Below are positions 26,338-35,130 of a stretch of 64,000 nucleotides of DNA, piece after piece (position 1 is the stretch's first letter; the number at the start of each line of letters is the position of its first letter). The stretch is taken from positions 1-64,000 of the forward strand of contig JAEERY010000034.1 in assembly GCA_016286035.1 (NCBI GenBank). Reading direction: 5' to 3'. The translations under genes were made by a program, and so were the position numbers. The notes beneath the pieces are model-generated. The model made no database searches and was not told the origin of the DNA. It saw nothing but the letters and a program-made list of their open reading frames with translations. The DNA comes from Lachnospiraceae bacterium (GTDB taxonomy: Bacteria; Bacillota; Clostridia; Lachnospirales; Lachnospiraceae).

Positions 26338-27636
26338 ATGCTGACTGACGAATTAATAGTATACAGGCCTGACGAGAATGAGATACTGTACGATATGGCC
26401 TATATGATCGACTGTTTTGAGAACGGATCGGATTATGACGAGGAGCTTAAGGCAGAGCTTAGAGAACTGTTTTATGAGTGCATCCATAAGCTTATAGAAC
26501 TTGCGGGAAATCATGGATTCTACGGTAATCTCTGGCACTGCTATCTGACTGATATTCTTGTAAATAACGAGAACAGCTACAGCAGAGCAACAGAGATAGT
26601 CGGCCCTGTTGAAGGATCGATTAACGATGCCGTTCTTCATGACATTAAGATATTCAAGAAACTGTTTGATTATGATTTTTCAAAGATAAATGAGTGGCTT
26701 GGTATAAACTGCTTTTTTCTGATAGAGGATTACGAAGCATCATCTGAAATGAGCAAGGTCTACAACCAGAGGATCAAGGAGCGTATCTGTACACTTGCAC
26801 GTAAATTCAGGCAGGATGATACCGCAAGTGATATGAAGTATTCGCTTACAATGTTTTACAAGGAATACGGTGTCGGAAGATTTGGACTTCATAAAGCCTT
26901 CAGGGTAGTCGGTAGTCCCAAAGGAACAACAATTGTTCCGATTCTTAACATTGCGCATGTAAAACTCGATGATCTTGTTGGATATGAGATAGCAAAAAAG
27001 AAACTCATAGACAATACCGAAGCGTTTGTGAACGGAAGAAAAGCAAATAACTGTCTGCTGTTCGGTGATGCGGGTACAGGTAAGTCCTCATCTATAAAAG
27101 CTATCGCTAACGCGTATTATGATAAGGGCTTAAGGATAATAGAGATATATAAGCATCAGTTTAAGATGTTAAATGATGTTATCGCTCAGATAAAAAACCG
27201 TAATTACAAGTTCATCATATTCATGGATGACTTAAGTTTTGAGGATTTTGAGATCGAGTACAAATATCTTAAGGCTGTGATCGAAGGCGGACTTGAAAAG
27301 AAACCTTCAAATGTTCTCATATATGCTACAAGCAACAGAAGGCATATCGTAAATGAGACCATAACGGAAAGGGAGAATAACCTGCACCTTAGCGATACTA
27401 TGCAGGAGAAATTCTCGCTTGTAGCAAGATTTGGTGTTACGATCTACTTTAGTTCACCGGACAAGAAGGAATATCAGAACATTGTAAGAGTCCTGGCTGA
27501 AAGAAACGGGATAAACCTAAGCGATGAAAAGCTCATGCTGGAAGCGAATAAATGGGAGATGAGCCATGGGGGCTTCTCAGGCAGGAGTGCACAGCAATTT
27601 ATAGATTATCTCTTAGGATTTGAAGAAGGAATATAG
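26338..27636 (+). CDS. AAA-type ATPase of the DUF815 family
   Basis: The 432-residue protein has an alpha-helical N-terminal half and a C-terminal AAA domain with Walker A as FGDAGTGKSSS and Walker B as FIIFMDDLSF. It also has SNRRH and an arginine-rich sensor region. This matches DUF815, a single-domain ATPase of unknown role found in many bacteria. It is followed three bases later by ppk, so they are co-transcribed. No substrate can be inferred beyond this link. Confidence 0.85.
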   Translation: MLTDELIVYRPDENEILYDMAYMIDCFENGSDYDEELKAELRELFYECIHKLIELAGNHGFYGNLWHCYLTDILVNNENSYSRATEIVGPVEGSINDAVLHDIKIFKKLFDYDFSKINEWLGINCFFLIEDYEASSEMSKVYNQRIKERICTLARKFRQDDTASDMKYSLTMFYKEYGVGRFGLHKAFRVVGSPKGTTIVPILNIAHVKLDDLVGYEIAKKKLIDNTEAFVNGRKANNCLLFGDAGTGKSSSIKAIANAYYDKGLRIIEIYKHQFKMLNDVIAQIKNRNYKFIIFMDDLSFEDFEIEYKYLKAVIEGGLEKKPSNVLIYATSNRRHIVNETITERENNLHLSDTMQEKFSLVARFGVTIYFSSPDKKEYQNIVRVLAERNGINLSDEKLMLEANKWEMSHGGFSGRSAQQFIDYLLGFEEGI

Positions 27637-27639
27637 ATT

Positions 27640-29775
27640 ATGTCAAAAAAGGAACTGAAGAATCCGGAATATTATTATAACAGGGAACTAAGCTGGCTTA
27701 AATTTGATGCCAGGGTATTGAGTGAAGCCAAAGATCCCGAGATAGGTCTCTTTGAAAGACTGAAGTTTTTGAGCATAACAGCATCAAACCTTGATGAGTT
27801 TTTCATGATAAGGGTAGCTTCGCTGAAAGACATGGTAAACGCCGATTACCGAAAGGCTGATATTGCAGGCCTTACTGCAAGAGAACAGCTTGATCGTATC
27901 GATGTCAGCACCCATAAGCTTGTCTTGGAACAGTATGATGTATATAACAATCTGATGGAGGAGCTTAAGGATAACGGTCTTATTATACTTAATAAGAACA
28001 GCGAGCTTAATTCAAGACAGGAAAAGTTCATCGAGAAATACTTCATGTCAAACGTTTACCCTGTCCTTACACCTATGGCTGTTGACAGTTCGAGACCTTT
28101 TCCGCTAATCAGAAACAAATCTCTTAATATAGGAGCTATCGTACATAAAAAGGATGATCCCGAAAAGGAGATAGAATTTGCGACTGTACAGGTTCCGAGT
28201 GTTCTACAGCGTGTCATAGAGATTCCGTCATCCGGTGATGTAAGGACTGTAATACTTTTGGAAGACATGATAGAGATGTATATCAGCAAGCTGTTTTTGC
28301 ATTATGATATCGTATCAACATGTCAGTTCAGGATAATGAGAAATGCCGACCTTACTATAGATGAAGATGAAGCTGCCGACCTCTTAAAAGAGATAGAAAG
28401 ACAGATAAAAAAGAGACAGTGGGGTGAAGTTATCCGTCTTGAGATAGATGAGAACTGTGATGAGCAGCTCGTTGCCATACTTAAGAACGAACTGGTCATA
28501 AAAGAAGAAGATATATACTATATCGGCGGACCTCTTGATCTGACATTCCTGATGAAGATATACGGAATGGAAGGATATGATGAACTTAAGGTGAAGCCAC
28601 ATATCCCTTCACCCGTCTATGAGATTAGGGACAAGGCATCGGTATTTGATGCGATAAGGGAAAAAGATATCCTTATGCATCATCCTTATGAATCGTTTGA
28701 GCCTGTTGTAGACTTTATAAAAGAAGCTAGCGTTGATCCCAATGTACTTGCTATTAAGCAGACGCTTTACAGAGTTTCTGGTAATTCACCCATTATAGCG
28801 GCACTTGCGACTGCAGCCGAAAACGGTAAGCAGGTAACGGTTTTGGTTGAGCTTAAAGCACGTTTTGATGAAGAAAACAACATAGTGTGGGCAAGAAAGC
28901 TTGAGCATGCCGGCTGTCATGTTATATACGGACTTGTGGGACTTAAAACTCACAGTAAGATCACACTGGTTGTAAGAAAAGAAGATGACGGCATAAGAAG
29001 ATATGTTCATCTTGGAACAGGTAATTACAATGATGCTACAGCTAAGCTTTATACAGATATAGGTTTATTCACATGCAGAGAATCATTCGGTGAGGATGCG
29101 ACTGCCGTATTCAATATGCTTTCTGGTTATTCGGAACCTGAGGTATGGAATAAACTTTCCCTTGCTCCGTTATGGCTTAAGGATAAATTCCTTGAGCTGA
29201 TAGATCGTGAAAAGAAGTTTGCCAAGAAAGGAAAAACTGCACATATAATAGCAAAGCTTAATTCTCTCTGCGATCAGGACATTATAAAAGCCCTGTATGA
29301 GGCTTCAATTGCAGGTGTAAAAATAGAACTTATAGTAAGAGGCATATGCTGCCTTAAAGTGGGGATTCCCGGAGTGAGCGATAATATAACCGTACGATCT
29401 ATAATAGGAAACTTCCTTGAACACAGCAGGATATTCTATTTTGAAAATAATGGTATGCCCGAGGTGTATTGCGGGAGTGCGGACTGGATGCCCAGAAATT
29501 TAGAGAGAAGAGTAGAGATACTGTTTCCTATTGAACAAGGCGAGTTAAAGAGAAAAGTCTATCATATCCTGGATATGGAACTGAAGGATAATGTGAAAGC
29601 TCACATTCTTATGCCTGACGGAACATATATTAAAGAAAAGAACAAGAAGGATAGATTAAATTCACAGGAGTTGTTCGTTAAGGAGGCGAGAAAAGAAGCC
29701 GATAAGCATATTGAAAAAGAAGTAAATGATTTCAGAAAAACAAGAAGGTTTACTGTTGAAACTCATGTAAACTGA
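27640..29775 (+). CDS. ppk: Polyphosphate kinase 1
   Basis: The 711-residue enzyme starts YYNRELSWLKFDARVLSEA and has the two phospholipase-D-like histidine motifs: GLKTHSKITLV and NFLEHSRIFYF. The first histidine is the one phosphorylated during catalysis. It also has TLYRVSGNSPII and TGNYNDATAKLYTD. Ppk polymerises phosphate from ATP into long chains that act in stress survival and virulence. Length is normal and motifs are intact. It is co-transcribed with the AAA ATPase gene and followed by a small acidic reading frame. Confidence 0.96.
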   Translation: MSKKELKNPEYYYNRELSWLKFDARVLSEAKDPEIGLFERLKFLSITASNLDEFFMIRVASLKDMVNADYRKADIAGLTAREQLDRIDVSTHKLVLEQYDVYNNLMEELKDNGLIILNKNSELNSRQEKFIEKYFMSNVYPVLTPMAVDSSRPFPLIRNKSLNIGAIVHKKDDPEKEIEFATVQVPSVLQRVIEIPSSGDVRTVILLEDMIEMYISKLFLHYDIVSTCQFRIMRNADLTIDEDEAADLLKEIERQIKKRQWGEVIRLEIDENCDEQLVAILKNELVIKEEDIYYIGGPLDLTFLMKIYGMEGYDELKVKPHIPSPVYEIRDKASVFDAIREKDILMHHPYESFEPVVDFIKEASVDPNVLAIKQTLYRVSGNSPIIAALATAAENGKQVTVLVELKARFDEENNIVWARKLEHAGCHVIYGLVGLKTHSKITLVVRKEDDGIRRYVHLGTGNYNDATAKLYTDIGLFTCRESFGEDATAVFNMLSGYSEPEVWNKLSLAPLWLKDKFLELIDREKKFAKKGKTAHIIAKLNSLCDQDIIKALYEASIAGVKIELIVRGICCLKVGIPGVSDNITVRSIIGNFLEHSRIFYFENNGMPEVYCGSADWMPRNLERRVEILFPIEQGELKRKVYHILDMELKDNVKAHILMPDGTYIKEKNKKDRLNSQELFVKEARKEADKHIEKEVNDFRKTRRFTVETHVN

Positions 29776-29806
29776 GAGACGGGTTACGATTGAAAGGGGT
29801 GTGCAT

Positions 29807-30070
29807 ATGTATAATTTTGATGAAGCTGTACTTGATACTTTCCTGGAAGAACAGACAAAGCTTTTTCCGCAGGAGGTTGCCGCAACAAGACAGGAAGCAG
29901 ATGATTTTCTCTCTGAAGTCATGGCTGTTGTCGTAGATACTCCCAAAGAAGTATGGGAATATTTTGATGAGGAGTGCATTGATACGGACGGTGCCGATGA
30001 AGAAGAAATACTGGAAGCAGATGAGGTTTTTGTACTTCCTGACGGAAGATATCTGATAGTGGAAGCATAA
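29807..30070 (+). CDS. Small acidic protein of unknown function
   Basis: The likely start is ATG 29807, seven bases after GAAAGGGG; a GTG at 29801 is too close to the ribosome binding site. The 87-residue protein is strongly acidic, with blocks like DTDGADEEEILEADE, and ends LPDGRYLIVEA. There are no membrane segments or cysteine motifs beyond one Cys. I do not recognise a family. It sits 31 bases after ppk in the same direction and before a terminator, so it is the last gene of that operon. Confidence 0.6.
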   Translation: MYNFDEAVLDTFLEEQTKLFPQEVAATRQEADDFLSEVMAVVVDTPKEVWEYFDEECIDTDGADEEEILEADEVFVLPDGRYLIVEA

Positions 30071-30076
30071 AAGAGA

Positions 30077-30102
30077 AAGGGCGGATTGATAAATCCGCCC
30101 TT
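30077..30102. terminator. Bidirectional terminator between convergent genes
   Basis: A perfect 11-bp stem (30077-30087 with 30092-30102) with loop GATA lies between the acidic gene and the minus-strand rod protein. The T runs are short on the plus side (TTATT) and better on the minus side (TTTCTCTTTT), so it can serve both. Confidence 0.75.
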
Positions 30103-30127
30103 ATTATGTCTTATTTCTGATCTGAGA

Positions 30128-31771
30128 TCAAGCACCGCCTTTGATTATCACATTGATAACTTCAAGGTCCGTCTTGTCCATATGATTCTTTTTAACTGCC
30201 AGGAATGCATCACTTGTGATCCCTAAGTTTCCGATAAGAAGCTGTATATCTATCGGTATATCATAGGTTGATACAGGTTCCGGTTCGGGTTCTTCGATAA
30301 CAGGATGGAACTGAGCGGCAACCTTGGCTGCATCGTAAGCTTCTTCAAGCATTCTTGTAAGTTCGAGAGCAGCCTGATGTTCAGCTTCGGCTTTTGCTTT
30401 TGCAAGAGCTTTTGCTTCAGCTTCCATACGTTTCTCAATAGCGATAGCTTCAGCAGCGGCCTTTTCTTCGGCAGCCTTAGCAGCGGCAGCCTTGGCGTTT
30501 GCATATTTTTCCTGAGCATCAAGTATGGCTTTTTCTATCTCGAGCTGTTCTTCGGGTGAAACAATAACTCTGTTTGCGAGAGCTTCTTCGAGTTCTTTTT
30601 GTTCTTTAGCAGCAACCTCAGCAGCGAACTGAGCTCTGGCAACTTCATCTATTGCATTTGTAGCGTCCTGTTCAGCCATTGCAGCTTCCAAAGCAGCCTG
30701 TTCTTCCTCACGGGCCTTTGCTTCAGCTTCGGCTCTTGCAGCTTCTTCTTCAGCGGCAGCCTGTTCCGCAGCAAGAGCAGCTTCTTCAAGTGCAAGTCTT
30801 GCTTCTTCGGCACGTCTTGCATCCTCAGCAGCTTTGGCTTCTCTGGCGCGTCTTGCTTCTTCAGCAGCTTTAGCGGCTTCTTCAAGAGCACGCTGTGCTT
30901 CAGCAGCGAGTCTTGCTTCTTCGGCAGCTCTTTCTTCAGCTTCACGTTTAGCTCTTTCTTCGGCTTCCTTGGCTTCGGCTATAGCTCTTTGAGCGGCAGC
31001 CATTGCTTCCTCTGCAGCCTTAGCGAGAGCAGCGGCTTTTTCAGCTTCTTCAGCGGCCCTGGCTTCCGCAGCAAGGCGGGCTTCCTCAAGTGCAGCGGCT
31101 TTTTCTGCAGCTTCACGTGCGGCCTGTTCTGCAGCGAGAGTTTCTTCATTATCTTCCGGCGGAGCTGGTATGCTGAGTTCCGGAAGAGGAGCTGTTCTTC
31201 CATCGAGAGCGAGTTTGGCTTCTTCGGCAGCTCTTTCTTCGGCAGCTTTTCTTGCAGCTTCTTCGGCTGCAGCTCTTTCTGCAGCGATACGAGCTTCTTC
31301 AGCGGCACGTCTTGCTTCTTCAGCAGCTTTTTCTTCAGCGGCACGTCTTGCTTCTTCGGCAGCCTTTTCAGCAGCGATACGAGCTTCTTCAGCGGCTTTT
31401 GCTTCAGCGGCAGCTCTTGCAGCTTCCTCAGCGGCAGCTTTTTCAGCAGCGATACGAGCTTCTTCTGCAGCTTTTTCTGCAGCGATACGAGCTTCCTGAG
31501 CAGCCTTTGCTTCAGCTGCGGCTTTAAGAGCAGCAGCCTTTTCTTCGGCAGCTTTGATAGCCTTTATCTTTGAAGGCAGAACACCTTTTTTGTTCTTGAC
31601 AAGGTTATCTACAACGTTGACAGGCTCCCAGTCACGGTGGGCAGCTCGTTCATTGTTGTAGTCAGCTTTATCAATCTGACAATCGGCTAAAAGCTCATCG
31701 ATAGTATCATAGTAACTTCCGTCAAAATACAGCGTAGTAGGCTTCTTTGACACTAAATCTTTTAATCCCAT
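30128..31771 (-). CDS. Rod protein with 35-residue end modules, large paralogue
   Basis: The 547-residue protein has no signal peptide or membrane segment. Residues 1-68 are a folded head containing a 35-residue module (24-58). Then comes a rod of Ala, Glu, Lys and Arg: about 120 residues of EEARIAAEKAA-like heptad or 11-residue repeats, a Pro break at 190-210 with SIPAP, then another long rod to about 480. A Pro/Glu hinge (EEPEPEPV) leads to a second module (509-543). Module pattern: hDEL-x5-I, F/Y, VK, H-x-DW, N-V-V. The rod should be a long single helix or coiled coil. Its neighbour at 32423-33376 has the same plan. I know no described family. A GGAGG lies ahead of the ATG. Confidence 0.75.
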   Translation of the reverse strand: MGLKDLVSKKPTTLYFDGSYYDTIDELLADCQIDKADYNNERAAHRDWEPVNVVDNLVKNKKGVLPSKIKAIKAAEEKAAALKAAAEAKAAQEARIAAEKAAEEARIAAEKAAAEEAARAAAEAKAAEEARIAAEKAAEEARRAAEEKAAEEARRAAEEARIAAERAAAEEAARKAAEERAAEEAKLALDGRTAPLPELSIPAPPEDNEETLAAEQAAREAAEKAAALEEARLAAEARAAEEAEKAAALAKAAEEAMAAAQRAIAEAKEAEERAKREAEERAAEEARLAAEAQRALEEAAKAAEEARRAREAKAAEDARRAEEARLALEEAALAAEQAAAEEEAARAEAEAKAREEEQAALEAAMAEQDATNAIDEVARAQFAAEVAAKEQKELEEALANRVIVSPEEQLEIEKAILDAQEKYANAKAAAAKAAEEKAAAEAIAIEKRMEAEAKALAKAKAEAEHQAALELTRMLEEAYDAAKVAAQFHPVIEEPEPEPVSTYDIPIDIQLLIGNLGITSDAFLAVKKNHMDKTDLEVINVIIKGGA

Positions 31772-31880
31772 TAAACATTTCCTCCATTGTTTTTATTATA
31801 TTACTTTTTGCTGCTTTTTTAAATTGTTTTGCATAAATTTTTGGATTTTTTCAAAATATGTTTTAATTTGTCATATATAT

Positions 31881-31889
31881 TGATATAAT
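31881..31889 (+). promoter_or_regulatory. Extended -10 promoter candidate for mscL
   Basis: TGATATAAT (31881-31889) is an extended -10 element 44 bases before the mscL start. No clear -35 is visible. A GGAGG ribosome binding site sits seven bases before ATG 31933. Confidence 0.5.
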
Positions 31890-31932
31890 ATGAATGATTT
31901 TTACATAAAAACACAATATAAAGGAGGTCAGT

Positions 31933-32355
31933 ATGAAGTCATTTGTTAAGGAATTCAAGGAATTTATCTCAAAAGGCAATGTGATGGATATGGCAGTCGG
32001 TGTTATCATCGGCGGAGCTTTTACTGCGATCGTTACTTCACTGGTAAATGATATCATTATGCCGTTGCTTTCTTTGTTGACCGGAGGACTTGATTTTTCT
32101 GAGCTTTGTGTGAAATTCGGTGAGGGAGAAGAGGCTGCATCACTTAATTACGGTGCATTTATCGCAGCTGTGATCAATTTCCTTCTTATCGCACTTGTTA
32201 TCTTCATAATAATCAAAGCGATCAACAAGATGCCTAAGAAGAAAAAAGAAGAGGAAGCACCTACAACAAAAGAGTGTCCTTTCTGCCACGAGACGATTTC
32301 CATCAAGGCTACAAAGTGTCCTCATTGTATTTCAGAACTTCCGAAAGAAGAGTAG
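31933..32355 (+). CDS. mscL: Large-conductance mechanosensitive channel with zinc-ribbon tail
   Basis: The 140-residue protein has the MscL core: [27 protein letters not shown] (shown in part) for the gate helix, then [11 protein letters not shown], and the second membrane helix at [20 protein letters not shown]. This channel opens under osmotic down-shock to release solutes. The tail differs from the usual helical bundle: it ends with CPFC and CPHC, a four-cysteine zinc ribbon. The gene is plus-strand between two minus-strand paralogous rod genes and has its own promoter. Confidence 0.93.
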   Translation: MKSFVKEFKEFISKGNVMDMAVGVIIGGAFTAIVTSLVNDIIMPLLSLLTGGLDFSELCVKFGEGEEAASLNYGAFIAAVINFLLIALVIFIIIKAINKMPKKKKEEEAPTTKECPFCHETISIKATKCPHCISELPKEE

Positions 32356-32377
32356 AAGTGATAAATATTTAAAGAAA

Positions 32378-32409
32378 AAAAGAGATACGGTTTTCGCCGT
32401 ATCTCTTTT
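32378..32409. terminator. Bidirectional terminator between mscL and the smaller rod gene
   Basis: A 13-bp A-rich to T-rich stem (32378-32390 with 32397-32409) with a 6-base loop ends mscL and the convergent small rod gene. Both sides carry A or T runs. Confidence 0.8.
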
Positions 32410-32422
32410 GATATTGATAATT

Positions 32423-33376
32423 TTATCTGCTCTTGATGATAGCATTGATAACATCGAGATCTGTCCAATCATTGTGGATCTGCTTAACATACTGGAATCC
32501 AACCTTAGGAGTATTAAGGTTATTGAGCAGTTCGTCAAAGTCCTTAGATGTCTCACCAATAGGATTGCCCTTTGTTGTGAGGATCGCATTGACGATATCA
32601 AGATCAGACATATCTGCCTGTACCTGCTTAACTACAAGGAAACCATCCTTTGCGATGTTAAGGTTAACAAGCAACTCATCAAATGCTTTTGCTGTGCTTC
32701 CGCTGGGAGCAGGAGCCGGTTTTGCTGCAGACTGGGTGTAATCATATTCATTCATAGCTGTTTCTACTTCCTCCTTTTTCTTGTCATCAGGTTTTACTTC
32801 TTCTGCCTTAGGAGCAGGAGCATCCTTGGTCTTGGGTTCTTCAACCGCAGCTTTTTCTTCAACCTTTTCGGGTTCAGCTTCTTTAGCTGCAGGCTTTTCG
32901 TCAGCCTTGGCCGGAGCGGGCTTTTCTTCAGCCTTAGGTGCTTCGGGTGCCTTTTCTTCAGCTTTTGCTGGAGCAGGTTTCTCTTCAGCCTTAGGAGCAG
33001 GTATTGAAACAGAAGCAGCTTTGATCTGTTCTTCGGTCTCCTTGACCTTTTCTTCGGCAGCCTTAACCTTTTCTTCAGCGGCTTTAGCTTTCTGTTCGGC
33101 AGCCTTGGCAGCTGCAACGGCAGCTTCGGCAGCGGCAGCGGCAACTTTAGCCTTGTGGTCCGGATTCTTTGAAGGTAAAACGCCCTTGTTAGACTTTACA
33201 AGGAAGTCAACAACATTCATCGCATCCCAGTCACGATGAGTAGCCTTTACTTGTGTGTAATCCGCCCTTTGAATATTACATGCAGTACATAATTCGTCTA
33301 CACTGCTGTAATACTCTCCATCAAAAAACAAGGTTGTGGGTTTTTTGACGGTGTCAATAACATCTTTTATTCCCAT
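32423..33376 (-). CDS. Rod protein with 35-residue end modules, small paralogue
   Basis: The start at 33376 aligns with the larger paralogue (MGIKD against MGLKD) and has AGAGGTGA eight bases upstream; an ATG two codons earlier is too close. The 317-residue protein has one N-terminal 35-residue module (26-60) and two C-terminal ones (232-266, 280-314). Between them lie a short Ala/Lys/Glu helix and a Pro-rich stretch of EEKPAPAKA-type repeats, with SIPAP (124-128) shared with the paralogue. All modules align without gaps over 35 positions. There is no signal or membrane segment. The function is unknown. It and the larger protein probably come from gene duplication, with mscL lying between. 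Confidence 0.75.
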   Translation of the reverse strand: MGIKDVIDTVKKPTTLFFDGEYYSSVDELCTACNIQRADYTQVKATHRDWDAMNVVDFLVKSNKGVLPSKNPDHKAKVAAAAAEAAVAAAKAAEQKAKAAEEKVKAAEEKVKETEEQIKAASVSIPAPKAEEKPAPAKAEEKAPEAPKAEEKPAPAKADEKPAAKEAEPEKVEEKAAVEEPKTKDAPAPKAEEVKPDDKKKEEVETAMNEYDYTQSAAKPAPAPSGSTAKAFDELLVNLNIAKDGFLVVKQVQADMSDLDIVNAILTTKGNPIGETSKDFDELLNNLNTPKVGFQYVKQIHNDWTDLDVINAIIKSR

Positions 33377-33451
33377 AATCATTCACCTCTCTTACAAATA
33401 TTATATCTATAATATTCAAAAAAGCAAATCAATTTTTTGCAAAATTGTGTA

Positions 33452-34261
33452 CTAAATAAATTCTTTTACTATATATTGTGAAAGTCCGTCATTGTCATTG
33501 TCAAATTCTGATAATATATCTGCAAATTCAAAAATTGCAGGGTCACCGTTTGACATTGCGATACCCGTGCCTGCAGCCTCTATCATAGAAACATCATTGT
33601 ATGCATCACCTGCTGCGTAGGACTGAGAAATCGGAATATTCAGATAATTGCATAACCATTTCAGTGAACTGCCTTTTCCGGCTTTTGAAGATATTACTTC
33701 AAGATACCATTCATTTGAAAAAAGAGTATTGAGATGAGGATACATATCATGAACCTTTTTACCGAATGTTGCAAGCTTTTCGTGATCATCAAGATCGATT
33801 GCAAGCATCTTTACAGGCGGTTTCTTAAGATATTCCCACGGTGTGTCGGTTACTATCAGAGGATGAGGACATCTTATCATGTAATAATCAACCTCTCTGC
33901 TGACAGAAGGGACAATAAGTTTATCATCGGTATAAGTCTGAATATGTATGTTTTCGGATAAGGCCATCGGCCAGATATTTTTTACATCATCGATCGATAC
34001 AGGCTCATACAGAAGAGTCTTTTTAGTATCACATTCATATATCATTGCACCGTTGGCAGCACATATATACATGCCGGGGAAGAGGATATCAAGTTTTTTT
34101 GCCGTATCCAAAATGCTGTGTATTGAACGACCGGAAGACAGTACTATAACATGACCGGCCTCAGTTACTTCTTTTATCACACCTCGAGTGTATTCACTTA
34201 CCTGAGACTTGTTATTAAGAAGAGTACCATCCATGTCGGTAAATAGTATTTTTCTGTTCAT
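33452..34261 (-). CDS. Cof-type HAD hydrolase
   Basis: The 269-residue protein begins KILFTDMDGTLLNN, with the DxDGT nucleophile motif of HAD phosphatases. It has SSGRS, a Lys in KGSSLKWLC and AAGDAYNDVSMIEAAG, the C2 cap type seen in Cof/YidA proteins. Likely substrates are sugar phosphates or cofactor phosphates. It overlaps the PHP gene by four bases and closes the operon with the ABC-F gene. Confidence 0.88.
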   Translation of the reverse strand: MNRKILFTDMDGTLLNNKSQVSEYTRGVIKEVTEAGHVIVLSSGRSIHSILDTAKKLDILFPGMYICAANGAMIYECDTKKTLLYEPVSIDDVKNIWPMALSENIHIQTYTDDKLIVPSVSREVDYYMIRCPHPLIVTDTPWEYLKKPPVKMLAIDLDDHEKLATFGKKVHDMYPHLNTLFSNEWYLEVISSKAGKGSSLKWLCNYLNIPISQSYAAGDAYNDVSMIEAAGTGIAMSNGDPAIFEFADILSEFDNDNDGLSQYIVKEFI

Positions 34262-35130
34262 GATAAGTCTTGCCTGTTTCTGTACATGTTCTTTTTATAA
34301 TGCAACAGATATGTCAATACATATTCGGGGACACGAAGAGAGCTGTATCCGGTTCCGAGTTCAAGGCCGGGTTTTGCCTTTCCGTGAAAATCGCTTCCGC
34401 CGCTTTCCAAAAGATCATACTTCTTTGCAAGTTCACGCATGTCACGTTCATCTGAAGCGGAATACGTACTGTAATATACTTCCATTGCTGCAAGTCCCGC
34501 GTCTTTAAGCTCATGTACGAGGTTATCGAGCTTTTCCTTGCCGTATCCGTATAAAAGGGGGTGGGCAAGAACGGGTATACCGTCTGCACTCAAAATGAGC
34601 TCTATTGCCTGCATGGGTGTGACTTTTTCACGAGGGATGAAATAGGGCGCATGATCACCTATATATCTCTCAAAAGCTTCAGCGGGAGATTTGACATATC
34701 CCTTCTTGGTCATAAGTCTTGCGTAATGAGCTCTGGTTATGACTGAATCAGGAAATGCGGCAATGAGTTCATCATAATCGATAGGCAATCCCGCTTCAGT
34801 AAGCTTGGCACACATCTTTCTGTTGCGTTTTTTTCTTGAATCAACGAATTCGTTTAGTTTTTCACAAAAATCTTCCTGATGATGATCTATACCGAGACCT
34901 ACTATATGTATATCCTGTCCGTGATATTCGCTGGAAAGCTCAACTCCTGGTATTACCATAAGACCTGTCTTGAAGCCTCTTACTATGGCTTCATCAAGTC
35001 CTTCGGTAGTATCATGATCAGTTAGTGCTATTGCAGCAAGATCTTTGCTGACGGCAAGGTCTACAAGCTCGGAAGGTGAGAGACTGCCGTCGGATTTGTC
35101 ACTGTGAGTATGAAGATCTACATATCTCAA
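34258..35130 (-). CDS. PHP-domain phosphoesterase
   Basis: The 290-residue protein begins MRYVDLHTHSDKSDGSLSP, and has ALTDHDTTEG and SGGSDFHGK, the metal-binding motifs of the PHP family. Related proteins of this length hydrolyse nucleoside bisphosphates or the 5' end of short RNA (the YciV/RnaseAM group). The exact substrate cannot be told. Four-base overlaps with the genes on both sides indicate translational coupling. Confidence 0.88.
   Translation of the reverse strand: MRYVDLHTHSDKSDGSLSPSELVDLAVSKDLAAIALTDHDTTEGLDEAIVRGFKTGLMVIPGVELSSEYHGQDIHIVGLGIDHHQEDFCEKLNEFVDSRKKRNRKMCAKLTEAGLPIDYDELIAAFPDSVITRAHYARLMTKKGYVKSPAEAFERYIGDHAPYFIPREKVTPMQAIELILSADGIPVLAHPLLYGYGKEKLDNLVHELKDAGLAAMEVYYSTYSASDERDMRELAKKYDLLESGGSDFHGKAKPGLELGTGYSSLRVPEYVLTYLLHYKKNMYRNRQDLS

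Noticed and set aside
30305..31573. Long plus-strand frames rich in Ser, Cys, Phe or Leu over the rod gene
   Set aside because: They are mirror images of the Ala/Glu-rich codons on the minus strand, have no ribosome binding site and no sensible protein features.
30143..31700. Repeat array considered as CRISPR
   Set aside because: The repeats are imperfect, contiguous, in frame and encode Ala-rich helix; there are no spaced identical repeats.
32408..33239. Plus-strand frames over the smaller rod gene
   Set aside because: Same reason: low-complexity shadows of the GCN/GAN codons on the minus strand.
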